Part shown: piece by piece, positions 1 to 11,476 of the stretch
How positions within the stretch are numbered: the first letter of the stretch is position 1
How the letters are laid out: each line of letters begins with the position of its first letter
NCBI GenBank assembly: GCA_027943335.1
Contig: BSBK01003558.1
Location: forward strand, 293,729 to 357,728
Reading direction: 5' to 3'
DNA from: Chamaecyparis obtusa
Taxonomy: Eukaryota > Streptophyta > Pinopsida > Cupressales > Cupressaceae
Length of the DNA: 64,000 bases
The notes under the pieces: model-generated
Database searches by the model: none
What the model saw: the letters and a program-made list of their open reading frames with translations, nothing else
Told to the model about the DNA's origin: nothing
Program-made: the position numbers and the translations under genes

Positions 1-36
1 AAAGGTGAATTGGTATTTTTCTCTTGGAAGTGAGGG

Positions 37-44
37 TATTTATA
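37..44 (-). promoter_or_regulatory. TATA box of the edge LTR
   Basis: The minus strand reads TATAAATA followed by CCCTCACTTCC. It lies about 645 bases into an LTR that starts at 689, where a U3 core promoter is expected. Confidence 0.5.
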
Positions 45-153
45 GGATTTTAGGAAGGGCTTAGGTTAGGAAGTGGAGTTAGGGTCAGAATCATGGTTTG
101 GGGTAGAGTCTAGGGTTGAGTTAGGTGTAAGGTTAGATGGATGAGGATTAAGG

Positions 154-175
154 GTTTCTCACACGTGTGAGAAAC
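154..175. promoter_or_regulatory. 22-bp perfect palindrome centred on a G-box
   Basis: The two arms are GTTTCTCACAC and its exact reverse complement, with CACGTG at the centre (162-167). It sits roughly 110-130 bp upstream of the LTR TATA box on the minus strand. G-boxes bind bZIP and bHLH factors in plants. Use as an LTR enhancer is inference. Confidence 0.45.
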
Positions 176-689
176 ACTAGGCAAGTGTGCCTAGGGAACC
201 AAGGTGAAAGAGAAGACATGGGTCTCTTTATGAGGTTGTAAGATCCTTAAAGAGGGTGTAAGAAGCCATTAATGAGTCTCTAAGGCTCATTATTGAGGAG
301 GCTTGACCAAAAGTCAAAGGAGGGTGGGTTAGACTAAGAAGGTTAGGAATCACCTTCTAAAAAGGTTTAGGAAAGGTTTAGGAAAGTTTAGGAGTCTCTA
401 GAAGATTCTAGGATTTTGAGGGATTTAAATAAATAATTTATTTATTTAAAGGATTTTTGGTCAATTTATTAAATAATTAATAAATTTTGGATGGAATGAT
501 GTTCAAATTGGATTTAAACATTTTTGGAAGGCATTTATTTATTAAATTTTTTTAGTTAAGATTGGAGGGATTAATAGCATAATAATTAATTAATTAAAAT
601 TAAATAAATAATTAATAAATGTTGATGTCATCAGGGGTTTTAAAAAATAAAATATTTTTATTTTGGCAATGGCATTTTAGGTGTCTACA

Positions 690-1703
690 ATACTATCTTG
701 CAGATTAGATGTTGTGAAATTGAAGATATGTTGAGGTATGGGACTATACTTGATCTTGTTCAAGTTTCATAGGTTTTCATTATGATTTAAGCGAGTTTCG
801 GGTGATTTATTTGAGACTAGTTTTTGGTAGTTCAAGAAATGAAAGTGTTGCGTATTTTGGATCGATAAGGATTTATTATGAAATATTTATGGTTTCTAAC
901 TTGGTGGTTGAGTTAAGGACATGTATGTGTGTCCTAAACTTGAATGGTATGTGATTTGGATACCAACAAGTTATTTTTCTTGAGAGAAAAAGGTTGTTGT
1001 TTGATGTTCTTGATGAACAGTGCATAGATAGTTGTGATTTTTGAGAAAAATATGTTTATGTTGCTAATGTGGTATATCAAATTTATTTTTGATGTTTCTA
1101 GATCATTTCCCTTTCATGTTTTTGGATCATATTGGATTATGTGATCAAATTTAGTAATTGTTCTTGTGGTGTATTGATATTTAGTGTTCTTGCTCATCTT
1201 GGTGAGATAGTATGTTGTGAAGATTTGTGGAATGATTTATGGATCGTAGTGTGTTTGTAGATGGAGATTTGGTTCCTATCCATGTCTTTGTTGAAATGTC
1301 TTGGATTGTATTATTATTTACATTATAATTGATTATATATTTATAATTGAGGAGTTAAGGTTGATTTTGACTTTGTTTATGTTTCCAAGGTTGATAAAAT
1401 GTATATAAACATGTAATCATTTGTAATTGTGAAAGGAAAGAAAGATAGAGTGTGTGACCATTATGTATCCATGGTTGTGAAGAGGTATGAGTGGAATCTA
1501 ATAAGAGATTTATTGTACTTCATTAGAGTTATATTGGAATATCAATGATGTTATCAGTCAATTCATAAATCAATGGATTTTTCTCCATAGTGGATTGTTG
1601 TCCATTTTGGGTTGTTGTATTCTCACGATTGTTTCCCTTAGTTTTTTTTAGAAATGAGATCTAGCTAGTGTGCTCGAATGCACGTGGATATCCCTTTTGT
1701 ATC
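690..1703. other. Flank without genes; possible left half of an older copia LTR
   Basis: I see no coding region or RNA gene here. A TATA-like TATATAAAC lies near 1400-1410. The region near 1570-1640 reads like the part of plant copia LTRs around 'ggattgttg...gggttgttg'. Its continuation would be 56001-56249, on the other side of gypsy-A. That split is an inference from position and style, not from an alignment. Confidence 0.25.
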
Positions 1704-2403
1704 TGATGCACTCAAGGATGGAGGCTACAAGAGATCATTCCAATCCTTGTAGCCAAAAAAACATAATGGAAATTCAATCCAAGATGAAAAGAAATGAGAG
1801 ATCGACCTTCTATTATTATCTAAGAATCCATTAAAATTGACCTGTGACATGTATATCACATGCCAAGCATACATGCCAGATTATGATTAAAAAATTTCTT
1901 ACAAAACCTAGCTAAACTATGGATAAATAATCTTATGAAAATCACCTATCCCTTAGGAATAAGTCTATAAACCTATACAACCATTACTATCATCGGTTGA
2001 CCCAAAAAATATCACATTTCCCAATAATAGAGAAAACATGTTATAATGAGTCGACACCCAAATTATTTGGAAAAACCTCCAATAAATAAAAGAAGAGATG
2101 TGATCATACAAAAATTCCAATCAATAGATCAGAAAATCGACCGGGAAACACAAACACTGACTTGAAAATAAAGAACAAGATAGTCTCACAAAGAATCTAA
2201 AAAATCTCATAGATGATAAAACAAAATGAGGTGCAATCATAGGATAAGCTCCATCACAAAGCCACAAATAAATTGTAGAAACTACAACCCAAAAGAACAA
2301 ACACATATCTATTAGAATAAAAAACACTAGACTGATAAAAAAAGAAACAAATATATTTTTGGTTGATGCAAGATTTATTAGATCCCAAGATGCTCCTACA
2401 TTA
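1704..2403 (-). repeat. gypsy-A 3' LTR
   Basis: Homologous to 55242-55995 along its length. It lacks about 44 bases present in the other copy (around 55658-55703). Internal landmarks shared by both copies include the strings 'aatgagagatc', 'catgccaagcatac' and 'ttcccaataatagag'. The minus-strand LTR start reads TAATGTAGGAGC (expected TGATG). Confidence 0.88.
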
Positions 2404-4059
2404 GACACCCAGGGTACTTGAAAAGTGAGCCTCTCATTTTACTAGGGCCAAAAGAAAAAAAAAGTGGCCAACCTCATCTTGAGAAGTCCATAATGAATAA
2501 TCAATTGATATATTCTTCCATTGGACATGATACTCCATATACTTCTTACCTCTTGTACTTTGACCAAACCTACTATCCAAAATTTTCTCTATTTGATCCA
2601 ACTACTTCTTAGGATACTATTTCCAAACATCTAGCTCAATACTGCAACTAGATTCATGATATTCATATAAATATCCAACATTAAATATCAGTGATATATC
2701 CATGTCATCAAGTAATTCCACTTCATATGCAATCCCCGAATCAAAATTCCTCAAGATCTTACAAGGACCAAATTTATTCATCCAAAAATTTCTATAAGTA
2801 CCAATGGGAAATCTACCCTTCTACAAGTATACCATAACATCATCTCCCACTTGAAATTCCTTTTCTTCTTTTGATGTCTTCTCTCCTCTTATAAAATTGG
2901 TTCAATTATTCCAAATGATGTCTTACTTATTCATGAAATGATTTCATAATCTTAGTAAACTCTCATCCTTCAACACTCTTCCTAACTTAATGACTGAGAT
3001 CCCTCAATTCTTCTACTCCCTTAGGATTAAACCTAGTAACCTCTTCAAATGGTGTCTTCCATGTGCTCCTATTTATGAAATTATTATAACAAAACTCTAC
3101 TTGAGGTAAAAGTAAATCCCTAATTCCAGGATTATATCCAACTAAGCACCTCAACAAGTTCCCTAAGATCCAATTCACAACCTCAGTATGTCCATCAGTC
3201 TATAGATAAAAAGTAGAACTGAACTTCAAATGAGCTTTTATATTATTCCAAACTATCCTCCAACAATAATGAAAAAACCTACTACCCCTATTTGAAACAA
3301 TGTTCTTAGGTAATTCATGAAATCTCATAATCTCCTTCATAAAAATTAGCTACATGCACTGCATCAGTTGTCTTCCTATAAGGAATAAAATGTGCCATCT
3401 TAGAAAATGTGTTTACAAGAATAAAGATAGTATCAATGCCTCTCTGTATTCTTGGAAAAACAAGTATAAAATCCATACTAATCTCCTCGCAAGTCCTGAT
3501 CAGTACTTTCAAAGGTGTATACAAGTCCACATTCTAAATACTACCTTTGGAAACTTGACATACCTTACAAATCTGTACAAAATTCCTCACATCCCTTTGA
3601 ACTTGTGGCCAAAGGTAATTCTCACTCACTAAGGCTACTAATTTATCAATACCAAAATGTCCTGCTAAGCCTCTACTATGTTTCTCCATAATTAAATTGT
3701 CTCTCATGGAACTTCTAGGTATACATAATTGACAACCTCTAAATAAAATTCTATCATGAATTAGATAATCCAACCACTTACTTATGTTAGCAACAATAGG
3801 TTCTTCACAAGATTTCCAAGGTTCACTGAAGTCTCGATCTTCCTCATAAAATACCTTCAATTCATCAAACCTCAACATTACAATCTCCATTTCAGTCAAA
3901 AAATTCATTCTCCTACTCAAAGCATCAAAAATGTTAGTTGACACACCACTTTTATGTTTAAAACAAATGTATAAGTCTGCATAAACTCAACACATCTCAT
4001 ATGTTTCTAATTCAACTTACCTCATACTCTTAAATACTTCAATCCTTGATGATCAATAT
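2404..4059 (-). pseudogene. gypsy-A integrase with C-terminal chromodomain, broken
   Basis: The minus-strand reading begins in the RNase H tail (DHQ..LKYL, then QTYTFVL near 3980-4055). It continues through the zinc-binding region of integrase (HSRGLAGHFG ... CKVCQ, 3540-3700), the core (SMDFILVFPRIQRG and FSKMAHFIPY, 3360-3480) and FCYNNFINRST (about 3060-3110). Next comes the GPY-type region (GPCKILRNFDSG, about 2740-2790). The end is a chromodomain-like stretch (QIEKILDSRFGQSTRG ... YSLWTSQDEV, about 2450-2600). Integrase inserts the cDNA, and chromodomains of this family bias insertion toward chromatin marks. Several stops and frameshifts are present. The piece ends abruptly at 4059 where element C was inserted, and the coding continues at 33937-33914. 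Confidence 0.82.
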
Positions 4060-4119
4060 TTTTAGCCTCGTCTTTTTCTTTGCTCTTGGGGTCAATTGTT
4101 TTGTCAAATAAAAGTCTTA

Positions 4120-4165
4120 GTTGAACTTGAACTTGAACCTTGTTAAGTTCAAGTTCAAGTTCAAC
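4120..4165. repeat. 19-bp inverted repeat built of GAACTT/AAGTTC hexamers
   Basis: Arm 4120-4138 is the exact reverse complement of arm 4147-4165, with spacer CTTGTTAA. A second, looser set of the same hexamers follows at about 4232-4275. The 3' LTR has the matching pair of hexamer clusters at about 24996-25042 and 25108-25163, so the structure belongs to the LTR. Confidence 0.7.
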
Positions 4166-5753
4166 TTCTGTCAGAGGTCGCTAGCAGATTGTAGTCTTTA
4201 AGGTTGTCGGTCTTTTGATTGGTCAAATAGGAAAGTTGAACTTGAAACTTGAACCTTGTCAAGTTCAAGTTGAAGGTCTGAGAGATGGAATATTCTAGCC
4301 AAATAATTAATTCTCTACAGGAGATTTTTCTTAAAATAAATATTATCAAATCCAAACGTTCAAGAAGAGTTTTATGTGAAACCTAAAAAAACCATCGGAT
4401 TTGATGAGATAATGTAGACATACCATGACATTATGGAAGATAGATGGAAGCATGGTATGACAAAGGTCATCATTATTAAAAGTGTGGTAATCAGGAAAGG
4501 TCATTGGGAGCCAAAATAAACATGCTGATTTGACAAGGGAATTAATAGAAAGATCATAATGTGTTAATTCAATAACCTCTCGCATAAATGCATTTATTTT
4601 TCCGCTCTTCACAAATCCACCAAAAATACTCACCAACCTTCATAATAAACAATAGTCTTTTCTTATCAATTGTTATCATCTTTATTTGGAGAACAGAAGC
4701 AACAAAAATCATGGTAAGGAATTGCAGAGGAAGTGTGCGTAGTAAATCGGTGAGTTATCATCTTCCCTTGCATATTTTAGTTTGTGGTTTCACTAAAGGA
4801 AGATTGTTTCTACATACTGTAAGATTTCCTTGTTTTTCTCTCTTAAAATGCTTGTTTTCATCCTAAAATCCCAAAGGTTGAGAAGGGAACCCACTTGCTC
4901 ATTTATCTCCCTGAGATTTGTGGTACCTCCCTGGTAAATGTGAGCTTGATAGAATTACATGAAAGGGTTAAAAATGCACCAGAATGGTCTTTCTCTAAGA
5001 AATTAGCTAGTAGTGAATTGTTGGAAGCTGTAGCCTTTCCACCTACCCCAGTGTGCCCTGAATTAGTGCTAGAGTGTGCAAATAGGTATGATGCTAGAAA
5101 TACGTGTATCAAAAATTCCTCAGGAGAAATTCTTGTGAAAATTAGTAGGGTCATAGCGGCTCTGAAAATTCCCCACAAAGAATCATATGAGCCCTAGACC
5201 TTCACAAAGGAAAATTGTATATATGAAGAGGAAAGAAAGAAATTCAATTCCCTCACTGCGTAGAGTTGGTTATTGAAGCCAAAAAAAGGAGGCTTATGAT
5301 TGCCAAAACCCCTAACTATTGAACACTTCAGAAAGGAAATAGCAGATATAGTTTTTCTTTTAAACAAAGTAAAAGGAAATGAGCATGATTTTCATTGGGA
5401 AGAATGGATGTATTGTTTTATCTAGAAAATATTGGGAGTAGAGAAATTTATTGACTAGGCTAAGTTAATAGCTGAAAAATTGCATAGAGAGCTTCTAAAT
5501 TTGACCAATTTAACTCCTTTCTATATGACCTCTTACCTTTTTTATATCCTATCTTGCTACAAGGATTGGGAGGGTTTACCTCACGAGCCTTGATCAAAGT
5601 TATGAGAATTTATGAATATTATAGACATTTACAAAATGAGAAGTTTGCTGAAGAATATAGAAAAGTTAATGATGTGTTTCTTGGAAAATTGGTCTTTGAG
5701 TTTAGAGGTAAAGAAAATAATAGACTTACTGAAGAATCCATGTAAGTAATAAA

Positions 5754-5891
5754 AGTTGGTGAAATGTTCAATGCTCCCCTTGGGATTTGTGAGATGGCTT
5801 AACCACCTCTTGTGTCTTCTATAAGTCTAGTGGTTGTATCAGACATTAACAAGTTGATATTTTAGTGCAATGATAATCACTACTTGTAACA
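5754..5891 (+). repeat. TRIM 5' LTR
   Basis: Shares CTCCCCTTGGGAT, TCTTCTATAAGTCTAGTGG and CACTACTTGTAACA with 5951-6088. Its first base is mutated (AGTTGG for TGTTGG). Confidence 0.85.
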
Positions 5892-5950
5892 AGTGGTATT
5901 AGAGCTTGGTCACAGGTTTGAATCCCCTCAGGTAGTGTTGAGGGGGAGAT

Positions 5951-6088
5951 TGTTGGAAAAATGGTCAGCGCTCCCCTTGGGATTCATGATATGGCCTAAC
6001 CGCCTCCTATGTCTTCTATAAGTCTAGTGGTTGTATCGGGCATTAACAATTCATTCTTTTGGTGCAATGAAAACCACTACTTGTAACA
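5951..6088 (+). repeat. TRIM 3' LTR
   Basis: Starts TGTTGGAAAAATGG directly after the polypurine tract and ends TTGTAACA before the TSD copy ATACA. Confidence 0.88.
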
Positions 6089-6731
6089 ATACATATCTAG
6101 AGATGTTATTTTGTTCAATTCCCCAAATTTACCTACATTAGAATTAGATTGTTTGATGAAGAGCCTCTGAAGCTACTGAGATATTATTTGGATAATGTGG
6201 TTTTGATGGAGATTTGTAGATAACTGGTTCTTGTTGACAAAAAATAAGGAAGCTCTAAGAAATCTTCTGGGGTATTATTTCTCATAGAGATTGGCCACTA
6301 TAGATGCAGGAGATTTCATGATGCTCTAGCTATGGAAAGTGAGCTTCAGGTTCTACATTTGAAACCTTACATCTCCAGGGCTAATTTTGACTGTAGAGGT
6401 TTCTCTAAAGATAAGCTAAATTTCTTGTCCATATTTATTCATATACCAGAGCTTGAGGATTATTGGGCTAATTGTTCAGATGATTTTGAGGTTAGAAGAA
6501 GACTTTGGTCCAGAATGACCTTGAGGCAGATTTTCACCTTTAAGGTCGATTTGAATACAGATGGTGTTGAAGAAGATGAGAATTAAGATGTGATCGATCC
6601 TCCATATCTTGAGAAAATTGAAGGCCTCCCTATTCTGGAAATAGATTGGACTAAAAGGGAAGAGGATAACTTGTAGTCTAGAATAGCCAATGTAATAAAA
6701 AGAACATAAAACTAGTTGCAAAAGAAGAAAG

Positions 6732-8038
6732 TGTTAGGAATAGTCCCAAGAGATAACTGAGAGGTGGGGAGGGGGGGGGGGGGGGTGAATCAGTTATCTA
6801 CAAGATTCAATTATTTATCTAATTAAGTATACTTAAACATAAAGCATAAACACAATGAAAGAACACATGAACACAACACCAATATTTTGGTTACGGGGAA
6901 ACCCAAATAGGTAAAAACCCTGGTGGGACTTGATACCCACTAATATTCTGTACTAGTGTATAATGATCCTTGTTAGAAGATCCTTTACCCTGTTAGGAGT
7001 AGATTTACAATATATTAAGTATGGTAGACTTGGTCAAGGGTCAGACCCTATTAGGAGTCTTTTACAATTGTCCCTGTTAGGGGAGAGGACACACTGTCTA
7101 AGAGCTCACTACTCAAATGGGCAAAGGCTACAACCTTTTGATTAACAGATACACACTATATATGGATCTTGGTGAACTACACTTTGACCTGCTATCTGGA
7201 TCAGTTCCAATGAATAGCACAAGTACTTTACTTGGTCAGATAGACCTTCTTTTGATGGCTCAACACTTTGTAGACTCTGCTATGTTGTGCTTAATCAACC
7301 ATGAACCACACTCAAGCAATCACAAATGAATGCCTATAAATATCTTTTCTCCAAATGATATAATCAATTCAGCCTATTAGAACCACCTTGAAATCATATT
7401 AGATAAACCATAGAAAACTCCAATAAACATTCTGTCAGCTCTACTATGCATGCAACACATTTTGGAACCTATCCAATAAGATAATTGTAGACACACGCTA
7501 CACACTATTGGCTCTACCAAAATAACTGGAACTTACTCTATAAGCTGAATTAACTCATGCACTCTTAACCAAACATCAATAACACTTCTCCAAGCTTAAA
7601 TCAAAGGGTGCATACCCTCAAGATAGGTGAAACTCAAGAACCAATAAAATCTCTGTCGGCTCTTCTGAATAAACACATGAAACTACTACTGGTGAATAGC
7701 AACTGCATAACTTCACTTCTACTCATCAAAAGACTATGCGACCATAATTGAAACATCACTAACATGTCTTCAACATATATCCAAGTGTGCAAGGATCCAT
7801 GATAATTGTACAGACAACCATACATAAAACACTGTCTGTTACTATGTTAGGAACACTGCTCATACCAGCTGCTATATAACTGTCTGTAATAATAGTTAAC
7901 CTCTACAACCATGATATCATGTCCACGCTTCATATACTAAAAGCTTACTGCATAAGACTTCCATGCATGCTACTTTCCATATGTTATCATCAATGACAAA
8001 CATACAGTCAGTACTACCCTGCTAGAAAATCTCCAACA
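6732..8038 (-). repeat. 3' LTR of the copia remnant
   Basis: On the plus strand it runs from TGTTAGGAATAG to CTCCAACA, 1,307 bp. It contains the gggggtgaatcag motif seen near the 3' end of several plant copia LTRs, here with a run of 15 G at 6771-6785. Confidence 0.82.
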
Positions 8039-8055
8039 ATCTTCCCCTTTGGCAT
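8039..8055 (-). promoter_or_regulatory. Polypurine tract of the copia remnant
   Basis: The minus strand reads ...ATGCCAAAGGGGAAGAT directly before the LTR start TGTTGGAG. It would prime plus-strand DNA synthesis. Confidence 0.7.
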
Positions 8056-8402
8056 TGGTGACAACACATGGAATGAAAAACCACCACCAACCCAAATGAA
8101 CATTTCTTTTATAAAATTCTCCATTTCCTCTTCAAAACTCCCCCAAAGATGAATCCTCCATTTGCTGCAATATTTTCTAATATTCTCCATTTCCTCAACT
8201 GTATTGATGTCATAACTGAATGTTGCTCCCCCTTAGTAGATTACTCCTCTTTTTACTTCTATTTTTCATGACTCTATATATTACTCCCCCTTTGATGTCA
8301 ATGGAAAAGGGAACCATTTATTTTAAGCTTTGGTACTACTCTCGAGGTAGAGTAGTCAAACTTCCACTAATCCCTGAGGATTGATGCCTTTCCTTCTTTC
8401 TT

Positions 8403-8896
8403 CTAAGCAGAATCAGGGAAGGGAATTACTCCCAACTTCTCCCTGAGATACTCAAAAGTATCCTTAGGCAAGGGCTTTGTGAATATATCTACCAACTGAT
8501 CTTTAGTACTCACATAGTCCAACTTGACTTCTTTCTCTGCCACTTTCTCTCTTAGGAAGTGATACTTGATCTCAATGTGCTTTGTATTTTCATGCATCAT
8601 AGGGTTCTTTGACATATTGATAGTGCTAGTGTTATCACAATGAGTAATAATAGGATAATCAATCTAAATTCCAAAATCTTTTATCATCTACTTGATCCAA
8701 ACAATTGTAGAACAATTCAAGGCTACTGCAACATACTCCACTTCTGCTATTGATTGAGAAATACAATTTTGTTTCTTGCTTGTCCAAGTGACAAGTCTAT
8801 CACCAAGAAACACTACTCCACCTAAAGTACTCTTTCTGTCATCAACACATCCTACCCAATCTACATTAGTGTACACATGAAGCTCAACATTTTCAA
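8403..8896 (-). pseudogene. Copia RNase H fragment
   Basis: On the minus strand it reads VYTNVDWVGCVDDRKST, then KKQNCISQSIAEVEYVA, DNTSTINMSKNP, KYHFLREKV and DIFTKPLPKDTFEYLREK. This is the normal C-terminal RNase H of a copia polyprotein, ending at a stop at 8403-8405. A stop lies near 8668. RNase H removes the RNA strand during reverse transcription. The upstream part of pol is deleted, and the coding joins LTR sequence at about 8897. Confidence 0.85.
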
Positions 8897-9088
8897 CACT
8901 GCTGACACCATCTTCTATATAACTATCTGTACTAACAGTTAACCTCTACACCCATGATATCATGTTGATATCATGTCCATGCTTCATATACTGAAAGCTT
9001 ACTGTATAAGACTTCCACGCATGCTAATTTTCATATGTTGTCATCAATGACATATAGTCAGTACTGGCCTGCTAGAAAATCTCCAACA
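8897..9088 (-). repeat. 5' LTR stub of the copia remnant
   Basis: Matches about 7846-8038 (AACACTGCT, TATATAACT, TAACCTCTACA, GCTTCATATACT, CTGCTAGAAAATCTCC). It is the only remaining part of the 5' LTR and marks a deletion end. Confidence 0.82.
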
Positions 9089-11434
9089 AAAAGCTCCTAA
9101 TATAATTTCTCAGACCTCAGGAAAATAAGTGAAATCAAAGAAAAAGAGATATTCAAGAAAAGTCTATATTTCAACTAACCCTATTGTTGATGATTCTACT
9201 ACAAGTAATCTTGAACTTGATGCTCAACTAGACCCTCCAAGGGTTGAAGTTCAACTTCAAGCCGAACCTAGCATATAGATGACCCACTCAAGCAATAGAA
9301 AAAATAATAAAGAGAAGGAGCCTATAATAAAACTAAAAGTCTTGGTAGACTTAGATCATCAAAAAATAGAGCAATTAGTAGAACCAGTTCCTGATTCGAG
9401 CCTTCCCAACATGTATGACAGTCAACAAATTCAAGATGATGCAAATAATCCTTCAACAGATTCCCTTACTTTACTAAGTGGCCATGAGATGCCCAAAAAG
9501 ACTCTGATATCTCCAAAGTGTCTTGATCCATATCCAAGAAGTGGAGTGTTATGTCATTATCTTTACCAATCAAGAATGTAGTGAGAAAGTGCCTGGGTAA
9601 AACCCCAAAGATTAAGAAACCTAAGACTAAATACATACTTGATTTTAATGAAGATACCAGAAATTGGATGACAAAAATTGCCAATATGGTGAATGAAAAA
9701 GGAAGTGATGATGTCTTTGCACAAGATTAAAAAATATCAAAAGTGGATCTAGGACAGGATAGCAGAGCAGTGGACATGGAAATCTTTGAAGTGTCAAATG
9801 AGAAAATTTCCAACAGAGTGTAGAAATATGCCAAGGAAAAATAGGAAATGAAATAAACTATGAAGAATATGGCCCAATATATCTATGCCATTCAGAATCC
9901 TGAGGCTTTTCCCTCGAGTGAAATGCCAACCTCGATTGACAATAAATCTTGAGTCAATCAAAAGTTCTTAGACAAGGTGCAGAGAAATAGGACAGTCACC
10001 AGAATATTCGAAGACTAGATAGAGCATGTCAAAGATGGGGCCATAAAGCACATAGGTTGTTTGAGTGAAGCTCACAAGGAGGCCATTAACATAACCAAAA
10101 AGGTTGAGTCAAATATTGAAACCTAGGAAAAGGAAAAGGGTAACTAGACTAAAGAAGTCCTATGGATGGAAGAAATACAAAAATATGGCCTACAAAAATT
10201 CCTTGTAGAATGACTAGTCCCAGGTTTAGATGATAAAATCCTTTATCTCTTAAGAGAGTCCATTGAATGGAGAAATGAAGGTATTGCACGGGGAATCTCA
10301 TAGATTAAGTATTTTCTTAAGGAGATGGAAATGATAAAGGATATTATTCTAAACGACATGGAATAGATTGACAAGAAATCTACCGGGACAAAAGAGAGGC
10401 TAATCAGGCCAAGTGAACAAATAATTACAAACCCACAGACAAAGTTTGAAGAGTTAAAGGAAAAAAAGATACTGGTTTTGTAGGATCTCTCCAAGATTGC
10501 TCCTATGGAGTCAATTTTAATAATCAATCAAAAGCATTTGGAGATGCACTATGAGAAGGTTGCACAAATCCAAAAAGAAAAAGAAGTATGGAAGTAAAGG
10601 ATCACGTATCTTGGGTTGCCACATCAGCAAATCATTTTCATGTTCACCACTACTTATGAAAACTAGAAAGCCACTCAGCTAGTTTTTATCCCACCATCTT
10701 AGGGCTCATGGATACTTGGAAGGACTTAGGAGGTGCTAGATGCCATAGTTTAGTTTCCTTCCTTTTATGCTTTAAAGTTAGTTATGGTAACTAGAATTAT
10801 CTTCCCCTGGTGGGATAATTTTAACTGTGATTATTTCTAGCCCTGTGTGGATATTTATGTGAAGACTTAAAACTAATTTAGGGTCGGCTCTCTGAGATAT
10901 TAGAAACTATTTTTTGGATATCTATGCTTTTGTTCTTTCAAAAATGATATGATGAAATGTATGTAGAATCCTATGGTTTTATATATGAAGCTATCTAAGT
11001 GGTGAATATTAATGTTCATTAATACATATGGTTCGATTTCTTATGGAGATAAATTGTATGTGAAGGTTCTTTATTTTTTTTATGAGTTTACCCTTTATCC
11101 AAAGCAGTAGAGAGAAATTATTTATTAATATTAGTTTTAATCATGTGGATAGTCATTATTATCAGATTTGAATGGTTTTTTTAATATTTCACATTTTATT
11201 CTTAGTGATGAATTGAATGTTTTGCCTTAGTATTTTCTGGCTAAAAATACCCATGGATTATATTCTTTTGCAAATAAGATCAAATTGAATATTTTTTAGC
11301 AAGGTAGCTAGACCTTGAAAATTGCAAAGAGTTTTCTATTACAGAAACTCAATTGTTAGTGTTGTAATTGTTTTTCCTATTTTTATGAGAATCAATTAAA
11401 TTAATTTTGGAAAAGGAAAAACTATTCACTAATA

Positions 11435-11460
11435 GTTTATGCCAAATCTGTTGGGGAGTT
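11435..11460 (+). promoter_or_regulatory. Primer-binding-site region of element C
   Basis: Directly after the 5' LTR, GTTTATGCCAAATCTGTTGG resembles the plant Tat/Athila consensus GTTTGGCGCCGTTGCCGGGG. It fixes the LTR end at 11434. Confidence 0.55.
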
Positions 11461-11476
11461 GGATATTTATATGCTA

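Larger units (their letters stand above)
1..689 (-). repeat. Partial LTR of a gypsy-type element, cut by the window edge
   Basis: Read on the minus strand, the segment begins at 689 with TGTAGACACC, a common plant gypsy LTR start. It then passes through an AT-rich upstream zone rich in TTAATTAATTATTTATT-like strings, a G-box palindrome and a TATA box close to the window edge. The plus-strand side of 689 shows no polypurine tract, so this is more likely a 5' LTR or a solo LTR than a 3' LTR. Its 3' end lies outside the window. Confidence 0.6.
5754..6088 (+). mobile_element. TRIM (terminal-repeat retrotransposon in miniature), 335 bp
   Basis: Two 138-bp LTRs (5754-5891 and 5951-6088) flank 59 internal bases. 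These hold only a primer site (AGTGGTATTAGAGC at 5892, matching the usual tRNA-Met type) and a polypurine tract (GAGGGGGAGAT ending at 5950). The TSD is ATAAA (5749-5753) and ATACA (6089-6093). The other LTR of element C has the empty site near 26513-26525 (GTAATAAATATCTACGG), so the insertion came after element C. It interrupts the LTR-borne ORF. It has no coding capacity and would need proteins from another element. Confidence 0.9.
6732..9088 (-). mobile_element. Ty1/copia remnant with internal deletion
   Basis: A minus-strand element with TSD GAAAG (6727-6731) and AAAAG (9089-9093). A full 3' LTR (6732-8038) is followed by a polypurine tract, the end of pol with copia RNase H (8403-8896), and only the first 192 bp of the 5' LTR (8897-9088). 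Everything from within the 5' LTR through gag, protease, integrase and RT is missing. The uninterrupted sequence in the 3' LTR of element C near 27150 shows the empty site. Confidence 0.85.
4848..10702 (+). pseudogene. LTR-borne ORF of unknown function, 5' LTR copy
   Basis: The reading begins at the ATG matching 25733 in the other LTR and ends at a TAG at 10700-10702 that both copies share (IPPS-stop). Without the TRIM (5754-6088) and copia remnant (6732-9088) it spans about 3,153 bp, or 1,051 codons, broken by stops and indels. N-terminal landmarks are SLIELHERVKNA and CPELVLECANRYDARN (about 4940-5100), then LTIEHFRKEIADIVFL and TPFYMTSYLFYILS (5310-5560). Next come YEYYRHLQNEKF (5600-5645) and FEVRRRLWSRMTLRQI (6485-6535). 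A lysine/proline-rich middle follows (9100-9700), then a predicted helical charged tail to 10702. I recognise no polymerase, protease, nuclease or transposase motif. It lies wholly inside the LTR. Confidence 0.65.
4060..11434 (+). repeat. Element C 5' LTR (carries an ORF, a TRIM and a copia remnant)
   Basis: Matches 24934-33913 from the first bases ('cctcgtctttttc...cttggggtcaatt') to 'aaattaattttggaaaa' and TTCACTAATA. It is 7,375 bp as it stands and about 4,673 bp once the TRIM and copia remnant with their TSDs are removed. The other copy reduces to about 4,563 bp, and a deletion near 26330 explains most of the difference. The stretch 10703-11434 after the ORF is non-coding and also shared. 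The first base pair TG is mutated to TT. Confidence 0.83.
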
